Origin: Pseudomonas sp. gcc21
GTDB lineage: Bacteria; Pseudomonadota; Gammaproteobacteria; Pseudomonadales; Pseudomonadaceae
NCBI RefSeq assembly: GCF_012844345.1
Contig: NZ_CP051625.1
Span: 62,001 to 126,000, forward strand
DNA length: 64,000 nucleotides
Direction: 5' to 3'
Both the position numbers and the translations under genes were made by a program. The notes beneath the pieces were generated by a model. It was not told where the DNA came from and ran no database searches. It was given only the letters and a program-made list of their open reading frames with translations. This document shows, piece after piece, positions 1-8,472 of this stretch. How positions within the stretch are numbered: the stretch's first letter is position 1; each line of letters opens with the position of its first letter.

Positions 1-899
1 TCATTAAAGAATAGCTCCCAACGCTCAGCGGTCATGATGCCGTACTGACCGTCGGCGGCGTCACCCGAGAGAAGCATCCCTTCCTCCTGCATCTTGCCCG
101 TGCTGTAGGCCAACAGATCATCTGCCATATCCGGGTTGTCCGCTTTGATCAGCGCGTTGGCCTGAGCAGGATCTTCGAAGTAGGCGGCCCAACCCTTTGC
201 TGTTGCGGCGACCATGTTCTGTACCAGCTCGGGGTTCTCGTCAATCAGCGCCTGGGTGGTGTCCAAGGTGGCGGAATATGCATTCCATCCGTAGTCGGCC
301 AGCAGCAGGCTCTGGGCTTCAACACCTTCCTTTGCAAGGAAGTAACCGTCATTGGTGACATAGCCCTGTTGCACCGTCTGCTCATCGGCAATGAAAGGAC
401 CGAAGCTGTAGTCGTAGGGCCGCAACTGATCGTCGGTGAAGCCGTATTCAGCTTTCAGCCACGGCCAATAGGCGACGCGGCCAGAGGTTGGAATACGCAG
501 GCCCTTGCCTTTCAGATCAGCCAGCGAATCGTTACCGACGCCGGTATGCGTTACCAGCGTTTGCGGGTCCTTCTGAAAAAAAGCGGCAACGGCGACCATC
601 GGAATATCTTGTTGCACTGCGTTCAGCGATTGCAGTGCATAGCCCATGCTGAAATCACCTTTGCCGCCCATCAGCAGTTGCACGTTATTGACCTGCGGAC
701 CACCCATGCGGATGGTCACGTCGAGGCCATGTTCTTCGTAAATGCCCATGGCCTTAGCGGCATACACTCCGCCTTGCTCAGCCTGGGCGTACCAGTTGGT
801 AATAATGGTTACAGGGGTTAGTTCTGCGGCAAAAGCGGTCAGGCTGTTAATGCCTAATCCGAGTGCTAGTGCAAGGGCGATTCGGCTCTTGTTGTGCAT
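1..899 (-). CDS. NMT1/THI5-like ABC substrate-binding protein (3' end outside window)
   Basis: The frame opens at the ATG at 897-899 and is still open at base 1 (about 299 codons), so the C-terminus lies outside the window. The N-terminus is a Sec signal peptide with a probable cut after TAFA; the mature protein begins with LTPVTIITNWYAQAEQGG and continues with YAAKAMGIYEEHGLDVTI, the usual opening of periplasmic NMT1/THI5 binding proteins. Members of this family bind pyrimidine precursors, nucleobase-like rings or aromatic compounds for SsuBC-type ABC importers. It sits 25 bp downstream of an Fe(II)/2-oxoglutarate oxygenase on the same strand, so the two are probably co-transcribed. The ligand is unknown; a nucleobase-related compound is inferred from the surrounding purine genes. 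A second, separate NMT1-type protein is encoded at 19612-20661. Confidence 0.85.
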   Translation of the reverse strand, partial: MHNKSRIALALALGLGINSLTAFAAELTPVTIITNWYAQAEQGGVYAAKAMGIYEEHGLDVTIRMGGPQVNNVQLLMGGKGDFSMGYALQSLNAVQQDIPMVAVAAFFQKDPQTLVTHTGVGNDSLADLKGKGLRIPTSGRVAYWPWLKAEYGFTDDQLRPYDYSFGPFIADEQTVQQGYVTNDGYFLAKEGVEAQSLLLADYGWNAYSATLDTTQALIDENPELVQNMVAATAKGWAAYFEDPAQANALIKADNPDMADDLLAYSTGKMQEEGMLLSGDAADGQYGIMTAERWELFFN

Positions 900-924
900 G
901 ATTGAAATTCCTGGGTTGAGGTTC

Positions 925-1866
925 TTAGTACGTGGCATTCAGGCGTTGCAGAAGATGATCACCTGCCGTAATCGGTGGGTAGCGCACCGGATTGCCGGCG
1001 TCGGTACAGGTGTCTATACATTCGATATGGGCGTTCTTGTTGGGTTGACAGAAAAAGGCGATCGAGTAGCGGTGGCGGTGCATCGCGGCCTTGGGCACGT
1101 TTACCCGATGAGGAGTTGAACAGAACACATGGTTGGTCCAGCGGTGCATCAAGTCGCCGGTGTTGATCACCACAGTGCCCGGAATCGGTGTCGCCTGTAC
1201 CCATTCACCCTGGCGAGTACACACTTCCAAGCCGCCGGCGTCGTCCTGAAACAGCAAAGTAATACTGCCGTAATCGGTATGCGCACCGGCGCGGCTCTCG
1301 CCCTGCTCGGCGGCAAAATCCTGCGGCAAAGGTGGATAGTGCAGCAGCCGCAGGGTGTGATGGCGAAGGTCGTGCGCATTGACAAAAAAATCGTCCGGTT
1401 GGTCAAGTGCCACCGCGAAAGCTTCCAGAATGCGGTCTGCAGTGGTGATGCAATCTGCCAGAAAGGTCTCGACGTGCGCACGGAATTCAGGCTGATCCGC
1501 AGGCCAGAGATTACGCGCCGCGCTGGCATCGCGATCCTCCGGACCGGCGTTGAACGCTTCTTTCAGGTCGCCCGGCCTGCTCGGGTCCAGACGCTCGCGG
1601 CGCACGCCCACGTAGCCTCTGTTGCTCTGTGCGTTTTGCCAGGCCACTGATTGTTTGATCTCGTCTGGCAGGGAAAAGAAGTTCTTGGATGCCTGAAAAG
1701 CCTTATCAACACTGGTCTGGGGCATGCCGCAGTTGGCCAGGTAGAAGAATCCCCACTGGCTGCTGGCGTCGCGCATCTGTGCGGCAACCTGTTGCCTGGC
1801 TGTCGGGTCGCCCTGGATAAAAGGGCCAAAGTCGATGATCGGAATGGATAGTGCCTGCTCGCTCAT
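925..1866 (-). CDS. 2-oxoglutarate/Fe(II) oxygenase, isopenicillin N synthase family (copy 1)
   Basis: A 313-residue protein with the N-terminal DIOX_N region (IPIIDFGPF from residue 8) and a C-terminal double-stranded beta-helix core. The iron ligands are visible as H196-x-D198 (AHTDYGS) and H253 (STPHRV), and the 2-oxoglutarate-binding R-x-S is R266-Y-S268. The C-terminus ends in the family-typical HLLQRLNATY. The family hydroxylates or oxidatively demethylates small molecules; thymine-7-hydroxylase and plant hormone oxygenases belong to it. The gene is divergent from an 8-oxoguanine-deaminase-like gene and directly upstream of an NMT1-type transporter protein, so a nucleobase-like substrate is inferred. 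It is one of three such oxygenases in the window. Confidence 0.88.
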   Translation of the reverse strand: MSEQALSIPIIDFGPFIQGDPTARQQVAAQMRDASSQWGFFYLANCGMPQTSVDKAFQASKNFFSLPDEIKQSVAWQNAQSNRGYVGVRRERLDPSRPGDLKEAFNAGPEDRDASAARNLWPADQPEFRAHVETFLADCITTADRILEAFAVALDQPDDFFVNAHDLRHHTLRLLHYPPLPQDFAAEQGESRAGAHTDYGSITLLFQDDAGGLEVCTRQGEWVQATPIPGTVVINTGDLMHRWTNHVFCSTPHRVNVPKAAMHRHRYSIAFFCQPNKNAHIECIDTCTDAGNPVRYPPITAGDHLLQRLNATY

Positions 1867-2272
1867 AGATGTATCTCCGGGATGCTGGATGGGCCATGTG
1901 CCCTCGCGAATCTCGCTGCGAAAAAGGTCCCTGGTTTAGCCCCGGTTGTGCTACTGAAACGGGCGGCTCATAACCTGACCGGACAATCAGGAATTTGATA
2001 GCAAAGCCTGTGCCATGCCTGAAGGCGGGCGATTCATGAGCTTTTTGCGCCATGCGGAAGCGTTTCTGCACCGACCTGGGCCGCGGTTCCGTCAACGGCA
2101 CCAAATAATGGCCCTTCCCGCTGGCTAAAGGCCGGCCCCGGATTTGCATTCGGACTTGCGCAGAGCGGAGCCCTGCGAGGTTATCGAACTCTCTGTTTTG
2201 AGCTCACTGTTTGAACACGCTGTTGAACAAACTGTTTATTGAATGACGCCGAACTGGCCAAGGAAATAGATT
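1867..2272. promoter_or_regulatory. Divergent intergenic region between oxygenase and amidohydrolase
   Basis: These 406 bases separate two divergent genes and must hold both promoters. No convincing gene is seen; open frames across it lack a ribosome site and a family match. It contains a CCTGA-N8-TCAGG inverted repeat at 1974-1991 and three spaced copies of a CTGTT(n)GAACA-like word at 2207-2243, close to the start of the downstream amidohydrolase. Confidence 0.5.
2207..2243. repeat. Three tandem CTGTT-GAACA-like words upstream of amidohydrolase
   Basis: CTGTTTGAACA (2207-2217), CTGTTGAACAA (2220-2230) and the weaker CTGTTTATTGAA (2232-2243) follow each other at 12-13 bp spacing. They end 30 bp before the ATG at 2273. 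The position and regular spacing suggest a regulator-binding region, but no regulator can be named from sequence. Confidence 0.4.
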
Positions 2273-3634
2273 ATGAGCAAGACCCTGTTACTGAAGAACG
2301 CCACGCTGGTGGCAACCATGGATGATCGAAAGCGCGAGATTGCCGGCGGTTCTGTATTCATCCGCGGCAGCCGCATCGAGGCGGTCGGTCCGGCCGCAGA
2401 GCTGCCCGATACGGCCGATCGGGTGATCGATCTGACCGGCCACGTGGTCATACCGGGGCTGATCAATACCCACCACCACATGTTCCAGTCGCTCACCCGG
2501 GTGCTGCCGGCGGCGCAAGATGCCGAGCTGTTCGACTGGCTCAGCGCGCTGTTCCCGGTATGGGCGCGGCTCACGCCGGAAATGGCCCGTGCCGCGACCC
2601 GCACTGCTGTGGCCGAACTGATGCTCAGCGGCTGCACCACGGCAATGGACCAGGCCTATCTGTACGTCAACGGCATCCAGCTCGAGGACAGCATCCAAGC
2701 TGCCCGCGAGATGGGCATCCGCTTCCACGCCGGGCGCGGTGCCATAAGCCTGGGGCAGAGCAAAGGCGGTCTGCCACCGGACTCGTTGGTGGAAGCCGAC
2801 GAGAATGCGATTCTCAGCGACATGCAACGCGTGATTGAAGCGCACAACGATGCAGCGCCCGACGCCATGACCCGCGTGGTCGTTGCGCCTTCCTCGCCTT
2901 TCACCGTGACCCGCGAGCTGATGATCGAGACCGGCAAACTGGCCCGCGCCTACGGTGTCGGCATGCATACCCATACCGCGGAAAATCGCAAGGATGTGGA
3001 TTTCTGCCGGGAGGTGTACAACATGACCCCCACAGAATATGCCGAGGAAGTCGGCTGGGTGGGTGAAAACACCTGGCACGCCCACTGCGTCAAGCTGGAC
3101 GATGCCGGCATCGCCCTGTTTGCGCGCACCGGCACAGGGGTTGCGCATTGTCCGTGCTCCAATATGCGGCTCGCGTCCGGCCTGGCGCCGATCAGGAAAA
3201 TGCGTGATGCGGGAGTGAAGGTTGGTCTTGGGGTGGACGGTAGCGCCTCGAATGACAGCAACAACCTGCTCGATGAGGCGCGCCAGGCGATGCTTTCGGC
3301 CCGCGTGCGGGATGAAAATCCCGGTGCGATGACCGCCCGCGAAGCCCTCGAACTGGCGACCCGGGGCGGGGCAGAGGTGCTCGGCCGAAGCGACGCCCTG
3401 GGCCGTATCCAGGCGGGTTATTGCGCCGATATCGTGGCGTTTCGCACTGACGATATCGCCATGGCGGGCGCGCAGACCGATCCGCTGGCCGCATTGGTAT
3501 TCTGCACACCGCCACGGGTGGCCTACAGCATTATCAATGGCCGGCTGGTAGTGGAGCGGGGTGGATTGCTGACCGGGGAGTTGCCCACATTGATCGAAGA
3601 TCACAACCGCCTGGCAGCCGAGCTGATTGGTTGA
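2273..3634 (+). CDS. 8-oxoguanine deaminase-like amidohydrolase
   Basis: A 453-residue amidohydrolase. Metal-binding motifs are NTHHHMFQSLTR (H67-x-H69), the barrel histidines in GMHTHTAEN and WHAHCVKLDD, and the catalytic Asp in LGVDGSASND. The NTHHHMFQ/LTR plus VPAAQ/LPAAQDAELF segment resembles the Pseudomonas 8-oxoguanine deaminase subgroup, which converts 8-oxoguanine to urate with release of ammonia. That product would feed the urate hydroxylase encoded at 18199. It is transcribed divergently from oxygenase copy 1. The start is the ATG at 2273; the upstream AAGGAAAT is a plausible ribosome site. Atrazine-chlorohydrolase-like or other purine-ring deaminases remain possible. Confidence 0.82.
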   Translation: MSKTLLLKNATLVATMDDRKREIAGGSVFIRGSRIEAVGPAAELPDTADRVIDLTGHVVIPGLINTHHHMFQSLTRVLPAAQDAELFDWLSALFPVWARLTPEMARAATRTAVAELMLSGCTTAMDQAYLYVNGIQLEDSIQAAREMGIRFHAGRGAISLGQSKGGLPPDSLVEADENAILSDMQRVIEAHNDAAPDAMTRVVVAPSSPFTVTRELMIETGKLARAYGVGMHTHTAENRKDVDFCREVYNMTPTEYAEEVGWVGENTWHAHCVKLDDAGIALFARTGTGVAHCPCSNMRLASGLAPIRKMRDAGVKVGLGVDGSASNDSNNLLDEARQAMLSARVRDENPGAMTAREALELATRGGAEVLGRSDALGRIQAGYCADIVAFRTDDIAMAGAQTDPLAALVFCTPPRVAYSIINGRLVVERGGLLTGELPTLIEDHNRLAAELIG

Positions 3635-3679
3635 GCGGGCTGGCCCTTGTAGCGCCAGAGCGCGACAAGGGCTCGCAGG

Positions 3680-4630
3680 CTATGCGCCAGGCTGGCGGTG
3701 GGCGTAGGTGGCGTTGAGTCTGGCCGCGAGGTACTCACCGCAGGTGACCGGCGGGTACTTCGGCTCTGCATTGGGCACAACATCGCGGGGATCAACGATC
3801 GCGTCGGGGTCCACTTCCAGAAAGAAAGCGATGGAGTAGCGTTCACGCTTCGGCGGACGTACCCGATGCGGAGTGGACACATAGATGTCATTGCTCCAGC
3901 GCATCAGGCAGTCGCCGATATTGCACACATAGGCACCGGGGACATAGGGCGCTTCGATCCACTCGTTCTGACGGGTCAGTACCTGCAAACCGGCGACCTC
4001 GTCGGTGGCTAACAGGGTGATGTTGCCATAGTCCGTGTGGGCACCTGCTCCGGCATCCTCGCGCGCCTCCTTGTGGGCGCTGGCCGGGTAGCGCAGCAGG
4101 CGCAGCGTGGCGACGGGCTCGGCCAGATGTTCTTCAAAGTGCGTTTCAGCCAGCCCCAGATCGATACTGAAACCTTTATGCAGCAGTCGGCCCAGTTCGA
4201 GGCAATCGTTGAAATACGCCAGCATCCGATCCCGCCACTGTGCAAGCTCCGGCCAGAAGTTGACGCCGCGAAAGGGTTTACCGGCCACCACGTCGGGGTG
4301 ATCGGCAGCGAACTCTGTGCCGATATTGAAGGCCTCTTTCATGTCGGCCCCGGCCCGCGGATTCAGCCGCTCATCGGCCATCGCCACGTAACCACGATTG
4401 TGCGGGGACAGCTTGATGGACATGGCTTGCTTGTCTCGAAGCGGGAGTTCGAACAGCTGTCGGGCATCGCCGAACGCACGCTGGATGCGCTCTGCAGGTA
4501 TCCCATGATCCACAACATAAAAGAAACCGACTTCACGGCAGGCGCGGCCCAGTTCGGCGGCAACCCTGGCACGGTCGGCGGGATCAGGGCTATTCAGGCC
4601 TGCGACAGAAATAATGGGTAGCGATTGCAT
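3680..4630 (-). CDS. 2-oxoglutarate/Fe(II) oxygenase, isopenicillin N synthase family (copy 2)
   Basis: A 316-residue paralogue of copy 1. The iron ligands are H198-x-D200 (GAHTDYGN) and H255 (STPHRV), and the 2-oxoglutarate motif is R264-Y-S266. Its ATG at 4630 follows the stop codon of the amidohydrolase at 4634 by only 3 bp, so translation of the two is probably coupled and they act on the same compound or successive intermediates. Order on the minus strand is rutR-like regulator, amidohydrolase, oxygenase. It shares WSND and VSTPHRVRPPKRERYSIAFF-type segments with copy 1, closer than to copy 3. The substrate is not known. Confidence 0.88.
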   Translation of the reverse strand: MQSLPIISVAGLNSPDPADRARVAAELGRACREVGFFYVVDHGIPAERIQRAFGDARQLFELPLRDKQAMSIKLSPHNRGYVAMADERLNPRAGADMKEAFNIGTEFAADHPDVVAGKPFRGVNFWPELAQWRDRMLAYFNDCLELGRLLHKGFSIDLGLAETHFEEHLAEPVATLRLLRYPASAHKEAREDAGAGAHTDYGNITLLATDEVAGLQVLTRQNEWIEAPYVPGAYVCNIGDCLMRWSNDIYVSTPHRVRPPKRERYSIAFFLEVDPDAIVDPRDVVPNAEPKYPPVTCGEYLAARLNATYAHRQPGA

Positions 4631-4633
4631 CGA

Positions 4634-5986
4634 TTAGTCCCCGAGCATGGTTGATTTGAGATGTGATATGTCGCGGCAACGCTCAAACAGCGCCAGGCCG
4701 TGCGCCTGCGCCTCAAGGATGACTTCGCGTTCATTCAGGCGCGTCGTCTGCCCATTGGCGATCAGTTGGCGACCATCGACCCAGACGCTGGCGACGTTCT
4801 GACTGCCTGCAGCAAACACCAGGTTCCACAGCACATTGCCGCCCTGGGCATCGACCTGCGCCGGGGTCATGTTGGGCATGCCCAGATCAAGCAGCAGTAG
4901 GTCGGCACATTTGCCGACTTCCAGCGAGCCGATGTCGCGGTCCAGGCCCAGCGCGCGGGCACCGTTGATGGTGGCCATGCGTAGCATCTGACTGGCTGGC
5001 AGCAAGGTGGCTTCCAGCCGGGTGGCTTTCTGGATCAGCGAGGCGAACTTCATTTCCTCGAACAGGCTCAGGCTGTTGTTGCATACCGGGCCGTCAGTCC
5101 CAAGCCCGACCGTGATACCGGCGGCCAGCATCTCGGGCACGCGGGCAACACCGCTGGCCAATTTGGCGTTGCTGACAGGGCAGTGGGCGATGGCGGTGCC
5201 GGTATCGGCAATACGTTTGATTTCATCGTCATTCAGCCACACACAATGGGCCAGCAGGGTGCGCTCGCCGAGGATGCCGTAGTGATCCAGCTGCGCGATC
5301 GAGCGGCGGCCGAAGTGTCGCTCGACCGCCTGGTCTTCCTCGCGTTGCTCGCAGGCATGGGTGTGGATGCCGACGCCATAATCGCGCTGTGCTTGTAGCG
5401 CCTGGGTGTAGGCATCGGCGGTGCAGTAGAAGAGGTGTTCGAGCCCCATCCATACCTGAATGCGGCCGTTCTGGCTGCCGTGGTGGCTGTGGATCAGGGT
5501 GTGATTTTCCGCCAGGCTGGCGAAGAAATCCTTGCCTGGCGCATCGGCTACATAGGGAGCGAGGTTCACCCGCAGCCCCACCTCTTCAGCGGCCTCGGCG
5601 CAGCGGTGCATGAAGCGGTACATGTCCATCACGCAGGTGGTGCCGCTTTTCAGGGCTTCCAGATAACACAGCCGCGCGGAATGGAATGCGTACTCTTCGG
5701 TCAGGGCACGATGCTCAAGCTGGTAGTAGGGCAGCCATTCCATCAGCTGCATGTTTTCCGTGACGCCACGCATCAGGCTCGAATGCGAGTGGCAGTCAAT
5801 CAGCCCGGGCAGCAACGCGTGCCCGCTGGCGTCGATCACCGGTATGTCGGGCGGCACCTGTATCGCTTCGGTGGTTCCTAGTGAGACGATCCGGCCTTGC
5901 TGCACAATCAGCGTGCCGCATGGGATGACCCTGTCGGCCGGGTCGACGGTAAAGATGGCTACATTGGTGATCGCAAAACTGTTCAT
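4634..5986 (-). CDS. Amidohydrolase, SAH/MTA deaminase or TrzN-like
   Basis: A 450-residue amidohydrolase with metal ligands H66-x-H68 (DCHSHSS), a barrel histidine in GIHTHACEQ, the LLAHCVWLND histidine and the catalytic Asp in GLGTDGPVCNN. HCPVSNAKLASG and the TDGP motif are typical of the S-adenosylhomocysteine/methylthioadenosine deaminase and triazine hydrolase branch, which removes amino groups from purine-like rings. It is downstream of the RutR-like gene (30 bp gap) and upstream of oxygenase copy 2 (3 bp gap), so the three likely form an operon. DCHSHSSLMRG replaces the NTHHH of its two relatives in the window, so its substrate probably differs. Confidence 0.8.
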   Translation of the reverse strand: MNSFAITNVAIFTVDPADRVIPCGTLIVQQGRIVSLGTTEAIQVPPDIPVIDASGHALLPGLIDCHSHSSLMRGVTENMQLMEWLPYYQLEHRALTEEYAFHSARLCYLEALKSGTTCVMDMYRFMHRCAEAAEEVGLRVNLAPYVADAPGKDFFASLAENHTLIHSHHGSQNGRIQVWMGLEHLFYCTADAYTQALQAQRDYGVGIHTHACEQREEDQAVERHFGRRSIAQLDHYGILGERTLLAHCVWLNDDEIKRIADTGTAIAHCPVSNAKLASGVARVPEMLAAGITVGLGTDGPVCNNSLSLFEEMKFASLIQKATRLEATLLPASQMLRMATINGARALGLDRDIGSLEVGKCADLLLLDLGMPNMTPAQVDAQGGNVLWNLVFAAGSQNVASVWVDGRQLIANGQTTRLNEREVILEAQAHGLALFERCRDISHLKSTMLGD

Positions 5987-6016
5987 TGTTGCTCGCTTTC
6001 ATGCACGTTCATGGGG

Positions 6017-6679
6017 TCAAGTCTTGGGTGGCTCCAGGCCGCAGCCACGCAGGATCACCTCGGTGAGAAAGTCGGCCGCGTGGTCGAAATCGAGCTTTTC
6101 GTATTCGGCCTTGTTTTCCACCATCAGGATCTGTATCTGGAAGTCGGCGTAGTGTTGGGTGGATGACCAGATCAGGAAGATCAGTTGCACCGGATCGACC
6201 TTGGCCATCCGGCCTTCATCAACCCATTGCTGAATGACGGTGGCTCGCCCGCGGACCCAGTCGCGCATGGTGCCGCGCAGATGGTCCATCAGAAACGGCG
6301 CGCCCTGGATGATCTCCAGTGCAAACAGACGTGAAGCCAATGGATGGGTGCGTGACATCTCGACTTTGGTGCGAATGAAGGTAGCCAGTGCGGTGGCGGG
6401 GTCGTCCTCCGGCGACACCGAGCTGAATACGGCGTTCCAGCGCGTCATGATGTCGTCGAACATGGCGCTGTAGATTTCGTTCTTGTTGCTGAAGTAATAC
6501 AGCACATTGGATTTCGGCAGCTCTGCCCGTTCGGCAATGTTCTGAATCGTTGCACCACGGAAGCCGTGTTGGGCAAATTCCTTCTCCGCGGCCGCCAGAA
6601 TGTTCCCGCGGTTACGTTCGCGTATGCGTCCGGGACGATAGGTTTTTGTTCGAGTTCGAGTTCGGCTCTGAGTGCTCAT
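6017..6679 (-). CDS. rutR: TetR-family regulator, RutR-like
   Basis: A 220-residue TetR repressor. The N-terminal helix-turn-helix covers about residues 20-66 (ILAAAEKEFAQHGFRGATI ... SNVLYYFSNKNEIY). The C-terminal domain matches RutR in several diagnostic stretches: SRTHPLASRLFALEI, GAPFLMDHLRG and, near residue 160, LIFLIWSSTQHYADFQ. E. coli RutR binds uracil or thymine and controls pyrimidine and purine catabolism genes through a TTGACCA-N2-TGGTCAA operator; three similar sites lie in this window (11130, 11205, 19470). The gene is in the minus-strand run that encodes the transporter, a deaminase and an oxygenase. The effector here may be a different nucleobase. Assignment to RutR is from sequence resemblance plus operators. 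Confidence 0.85.
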   Translation of the reverse strand: MSTQSRTRTRTKTYRPGRIRERNRGNILAAAEKEFAQHGFRGATIQNIAERAELPKSNVLYYFSNKNEIYSAMFDDIMTRWNAVFSSVSPEDDPATALATFIRTKVEMSRTHPLASRLFALEIIQGAPFLMDHLRGTMRDWVRGRATVIQQWVDEGRMAKVDPVQLIFLIWSSTQHYADFQIQILMVENKAEYEKLDFDHAADFLTEVILRGCGLEPPKT

Positions 6680-6704
6680 ACCTGTCTCGTCACTTTTATA
6701 CGGT

Positions 6705-6732
6705 AGGGAGTTCGACGTTAGCCGAACTCCCT
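6705..6732 (-). terminator. Hairpin between tsx-like gene and rutR-like gene
   Basis: AGGGAGTTCG at 6705-6714 pairs perfectly with CGAACTCCCT at 6723-6732 over an 8-base loop, just after the tsx-like stop. No U-run follows on either strand, so it may stabilise the upstream message or partially attenuate it rather than fully terminate. Confidence 0.5.
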
Positions 6733-6739
6733 GGCTTGA

Positions 6740-7492
6740 TCAAAAGTGCAGCTTGATCAGGGCGCTGGTGGCGCTTTCGGTGTCCATCACGGCATCACCC
6801 AGGCCGTACTTGTTGTTCCAGTAGGAATACTCGATCCCTGCATACAGCACGCGCGGGCTGCCGAAGTAGTTGCCGATATCCAGCTTCAGCTGCGGGTTGA
6901 AGTGGAAATCCGACTTGTGGTCGTCTGCGGCGCTGGACCAGTCAATGTAGCCGTCGAACAGGATGCGGGTAGCGCCGAATTCCATGGGCGCGCCCCAGAC
7001 GACAGTCAGCTGGTAGTCATTGTCTGTTTCGCTGTTGTTGACGTGGTAGACCCTGGTGCCAAAGTACTGGAAGCCGGGAACGTTCCAGTCAAGACCCATG
7101 CCGAGCATGTAGTTGTTGACGTTGGTGCCGCCGCCCATTTCGTACTGACCTGACAGGGTCACGTCCTTGATCAGGCCGGCGCTCAGATCCTTGCCGGTCA
7201 GCCAGCTGAGGCTGATGTTGGGCGCAAACTCGCCATACAGGTCATCGGAATCCGCGTCCTTGCCGTGGCCCTGATTGCGGTCCACGAAGAGAAAGGTGCT
7301 GCCCCAGTTGTGGCCGGTCGCGTTCTCGAAAGTGAAGTAGGTGTCGGTGCGTTGCTGCCGGCCGAACGCCTCATAGTCATCACTGTAGAGGATGGAAATG
7401 CTCGAGTCGGAGAAGAACTTCTCGGCTTGAGCAGCAGGGACGAAGGAGGCTGCGACGCAGACTGCCAGCAACGTTTTCTTCATTACTTTCAT
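6740..7492 (-). CDS. tsx: Tsx-like nucleoside-specific outer-membrane channel
   Basis: About 250 residues with a signal peptide (cut after AAQA, before EKFFSDSSISILY) and a short beta-barrel ending in LIKLHF, the terminal aromatic residue typical of outer-membrane proteins. Alternating aromatic strands, WGSTFLFVDRNQ, GLDWNVPGFQYF and IDWSSAADDHKSDFHF, match the nucleoside-specific channel family, which lets nucleosides and related compounds cross the outer membrane. AAGG at 7501-7504 sits 8 bases before the ATG at 7492 and too close to the ATG at 7498, so 7492 is preferred. It lies 52 bp below the last permease of the BMP-type ABC operon, placing outer- and inner-membrane uptake steps in one transcript. 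Confidence 0.85.
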   Translation of the reverse strand: MKVMKKTLLAVCVAASFVPAAQAEKFFSDSSISILYSDDYEAFGRQQRTDTYFTFENATGHNWGSTFLFVDRNQGHGKDADSDDLYGEFAPNISLSWLTGKDLSAGLIKDVTLSGQYEMGGGTNVNNYMLGMGLDWNVPGFQYFGTRVYHVNNSETDNDYQLTVVWGAPMEFGATRILFDGYIDWSSAADDHKSDFHFNPQLKLDIGNYFGSPRVLYAGIEYSYWNNKYGLGDAVMDTESATSALIKLHF

Positions 7493-7544
7493 GGTCATAT
7501 CCTTGATGTGGTTATTTCTCTGGTTGGCATAGGGGTACTACAGC

Positions 7545-8471
7545 TCACTTGCTTGGCCGATAAGGCTGGCCGATGGAAAAAGGGGTGTTCAGGCGCGTGC
7601 GCGCCGGGTTGCACGACAACAGCACCAGTACCGCGATGGTCACGACGTAGGGCAGCGTCGCCAGCAGCTCGGTGGAGCTGCGCCAGCCGAGACCCTGCAA
7701 GACCAGATGCAGAATGCTCGCGGCGCCGAACAGGTAGGCTCCGAGTAATACGCGCTCGGGTTTCCAGGTGGCGAATACCACCAGGGCCAGGGCGATCCAG
7801 CCGCGGCCCGACGTCATGTTTTCAGTCCACATGGGCGTGTAGGCCAGCGATAGATAAGCGCCCGCCAGGCCGGCCATGCCGCCACCGAAGGCGACTGCCA
7901 GGTATCGCACCGCGAGCACGCGCATGCCATTGGCGTTGGCGGCTTCAGGTGATTCACCCACGGCGCGCACGATCAGGCCGCCCCGGGTGTAGCGCAGGAA
8001 CACATAGACCAGCACGAACAGGACCAGCGAGAGGTAAACCAGCAGGTCCTGGCGAAACAGCACTGGCCCCAGCACAGGAATGTCGGACAGATAGGGAATG
8101 GCGATCTTGGGGAAGCCGGAGATGGACTGGCCGACGTAGCTGCTGCCGATGAAGGCGCTCAAGCCGGTGCCGAAGATCGTCAGCGCCAGACCGGCGGCGT
8201 ACTGGTTGGCCGCCAGCGTGACTGCCATGAGCGCGAAGAGCATCGACATCACAATCCCGGCAAGGATGGCCACCAGCACCCCGACGGCCAAACTGCCGCT
8301 GGTGACCGCGGCGATAAAGCCCATCACCGCACCCATCAGCATCATGCCTTCCTGCCCGAGGTTGAGTACGCCGGAGCGTTCGCACACCAGCTCGCCGAGG
8401 GCCACCAGCAGCAGCGGCGTGCCGGCGATGATGGTCGCAGCCAGAATGTTGGTGATCAGTAGCGTATCCAT
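7545..8471 (-). CDS. BMP-type ABC transporter permease (NupQ/YufQ-like)
   Basis: A hydrophobic protein of 308 residues with about eight to nine membrane segments, starting MDTLLITNILAATIIAGTP. The segment LGELVCERSGVLNLGQEGMM is the signature of nucleoside/branched-chain-type permeases of BMP importers. An AGGAGG ribosome site lies directly upstream of ATG 8471, and the preceding permease stops 1 bp earlier, so this start is preferred over one 72 bases upstream. It forms the inner-membrane channel with the permease at 8473-9561 and is energised by the ATPase at 9548-11104. Substrate is probably a nucleoside or nucleobase, by family and neighbours. Confidence 0.9.
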   Translation of the reverse strand: MDTLLITNILAATIIAGTPLLLVALGELVCERSGVLNLGQEGMMLMGAVMGFIAAVTSGSLAVGVLVAILAGIVMSMLFALMAVTLAANQYAAGLALTIFGTGLSAFIGSSYVGQSISGFPKIAIPYLSDIPVLGPVLFRQDLLVYLSLVLFVLVYVFLRYTRGGLIVRAVGESPEAANANGMRVLAVRYLAVAFGGGMAGLAGAYLSLAYTPMWTENMTSGRGWIALALVVFATWKPERVLLGAYLFGAASILHLVLQGLGWRSSTELLATLPYVVTIAVLVLLSCNPARTRLNTPFSIGQPYRPSK

Positions 8472-8472
8472 G

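Noticed and set aside
1974-1991. CCTGA-N8-TCAGG inverted repeat as a fourth RutR site
   Set aside because: Only 8 of 14 consensus positions match; the right half lacks TGG.
2288-3604. Long minus-strand frame of 438 codons
   Set aside because: It is antisense to the well-supported deaminase gene; long antisense frames are expected in high-GC codon-biased DNA and the translation shows no family motif.
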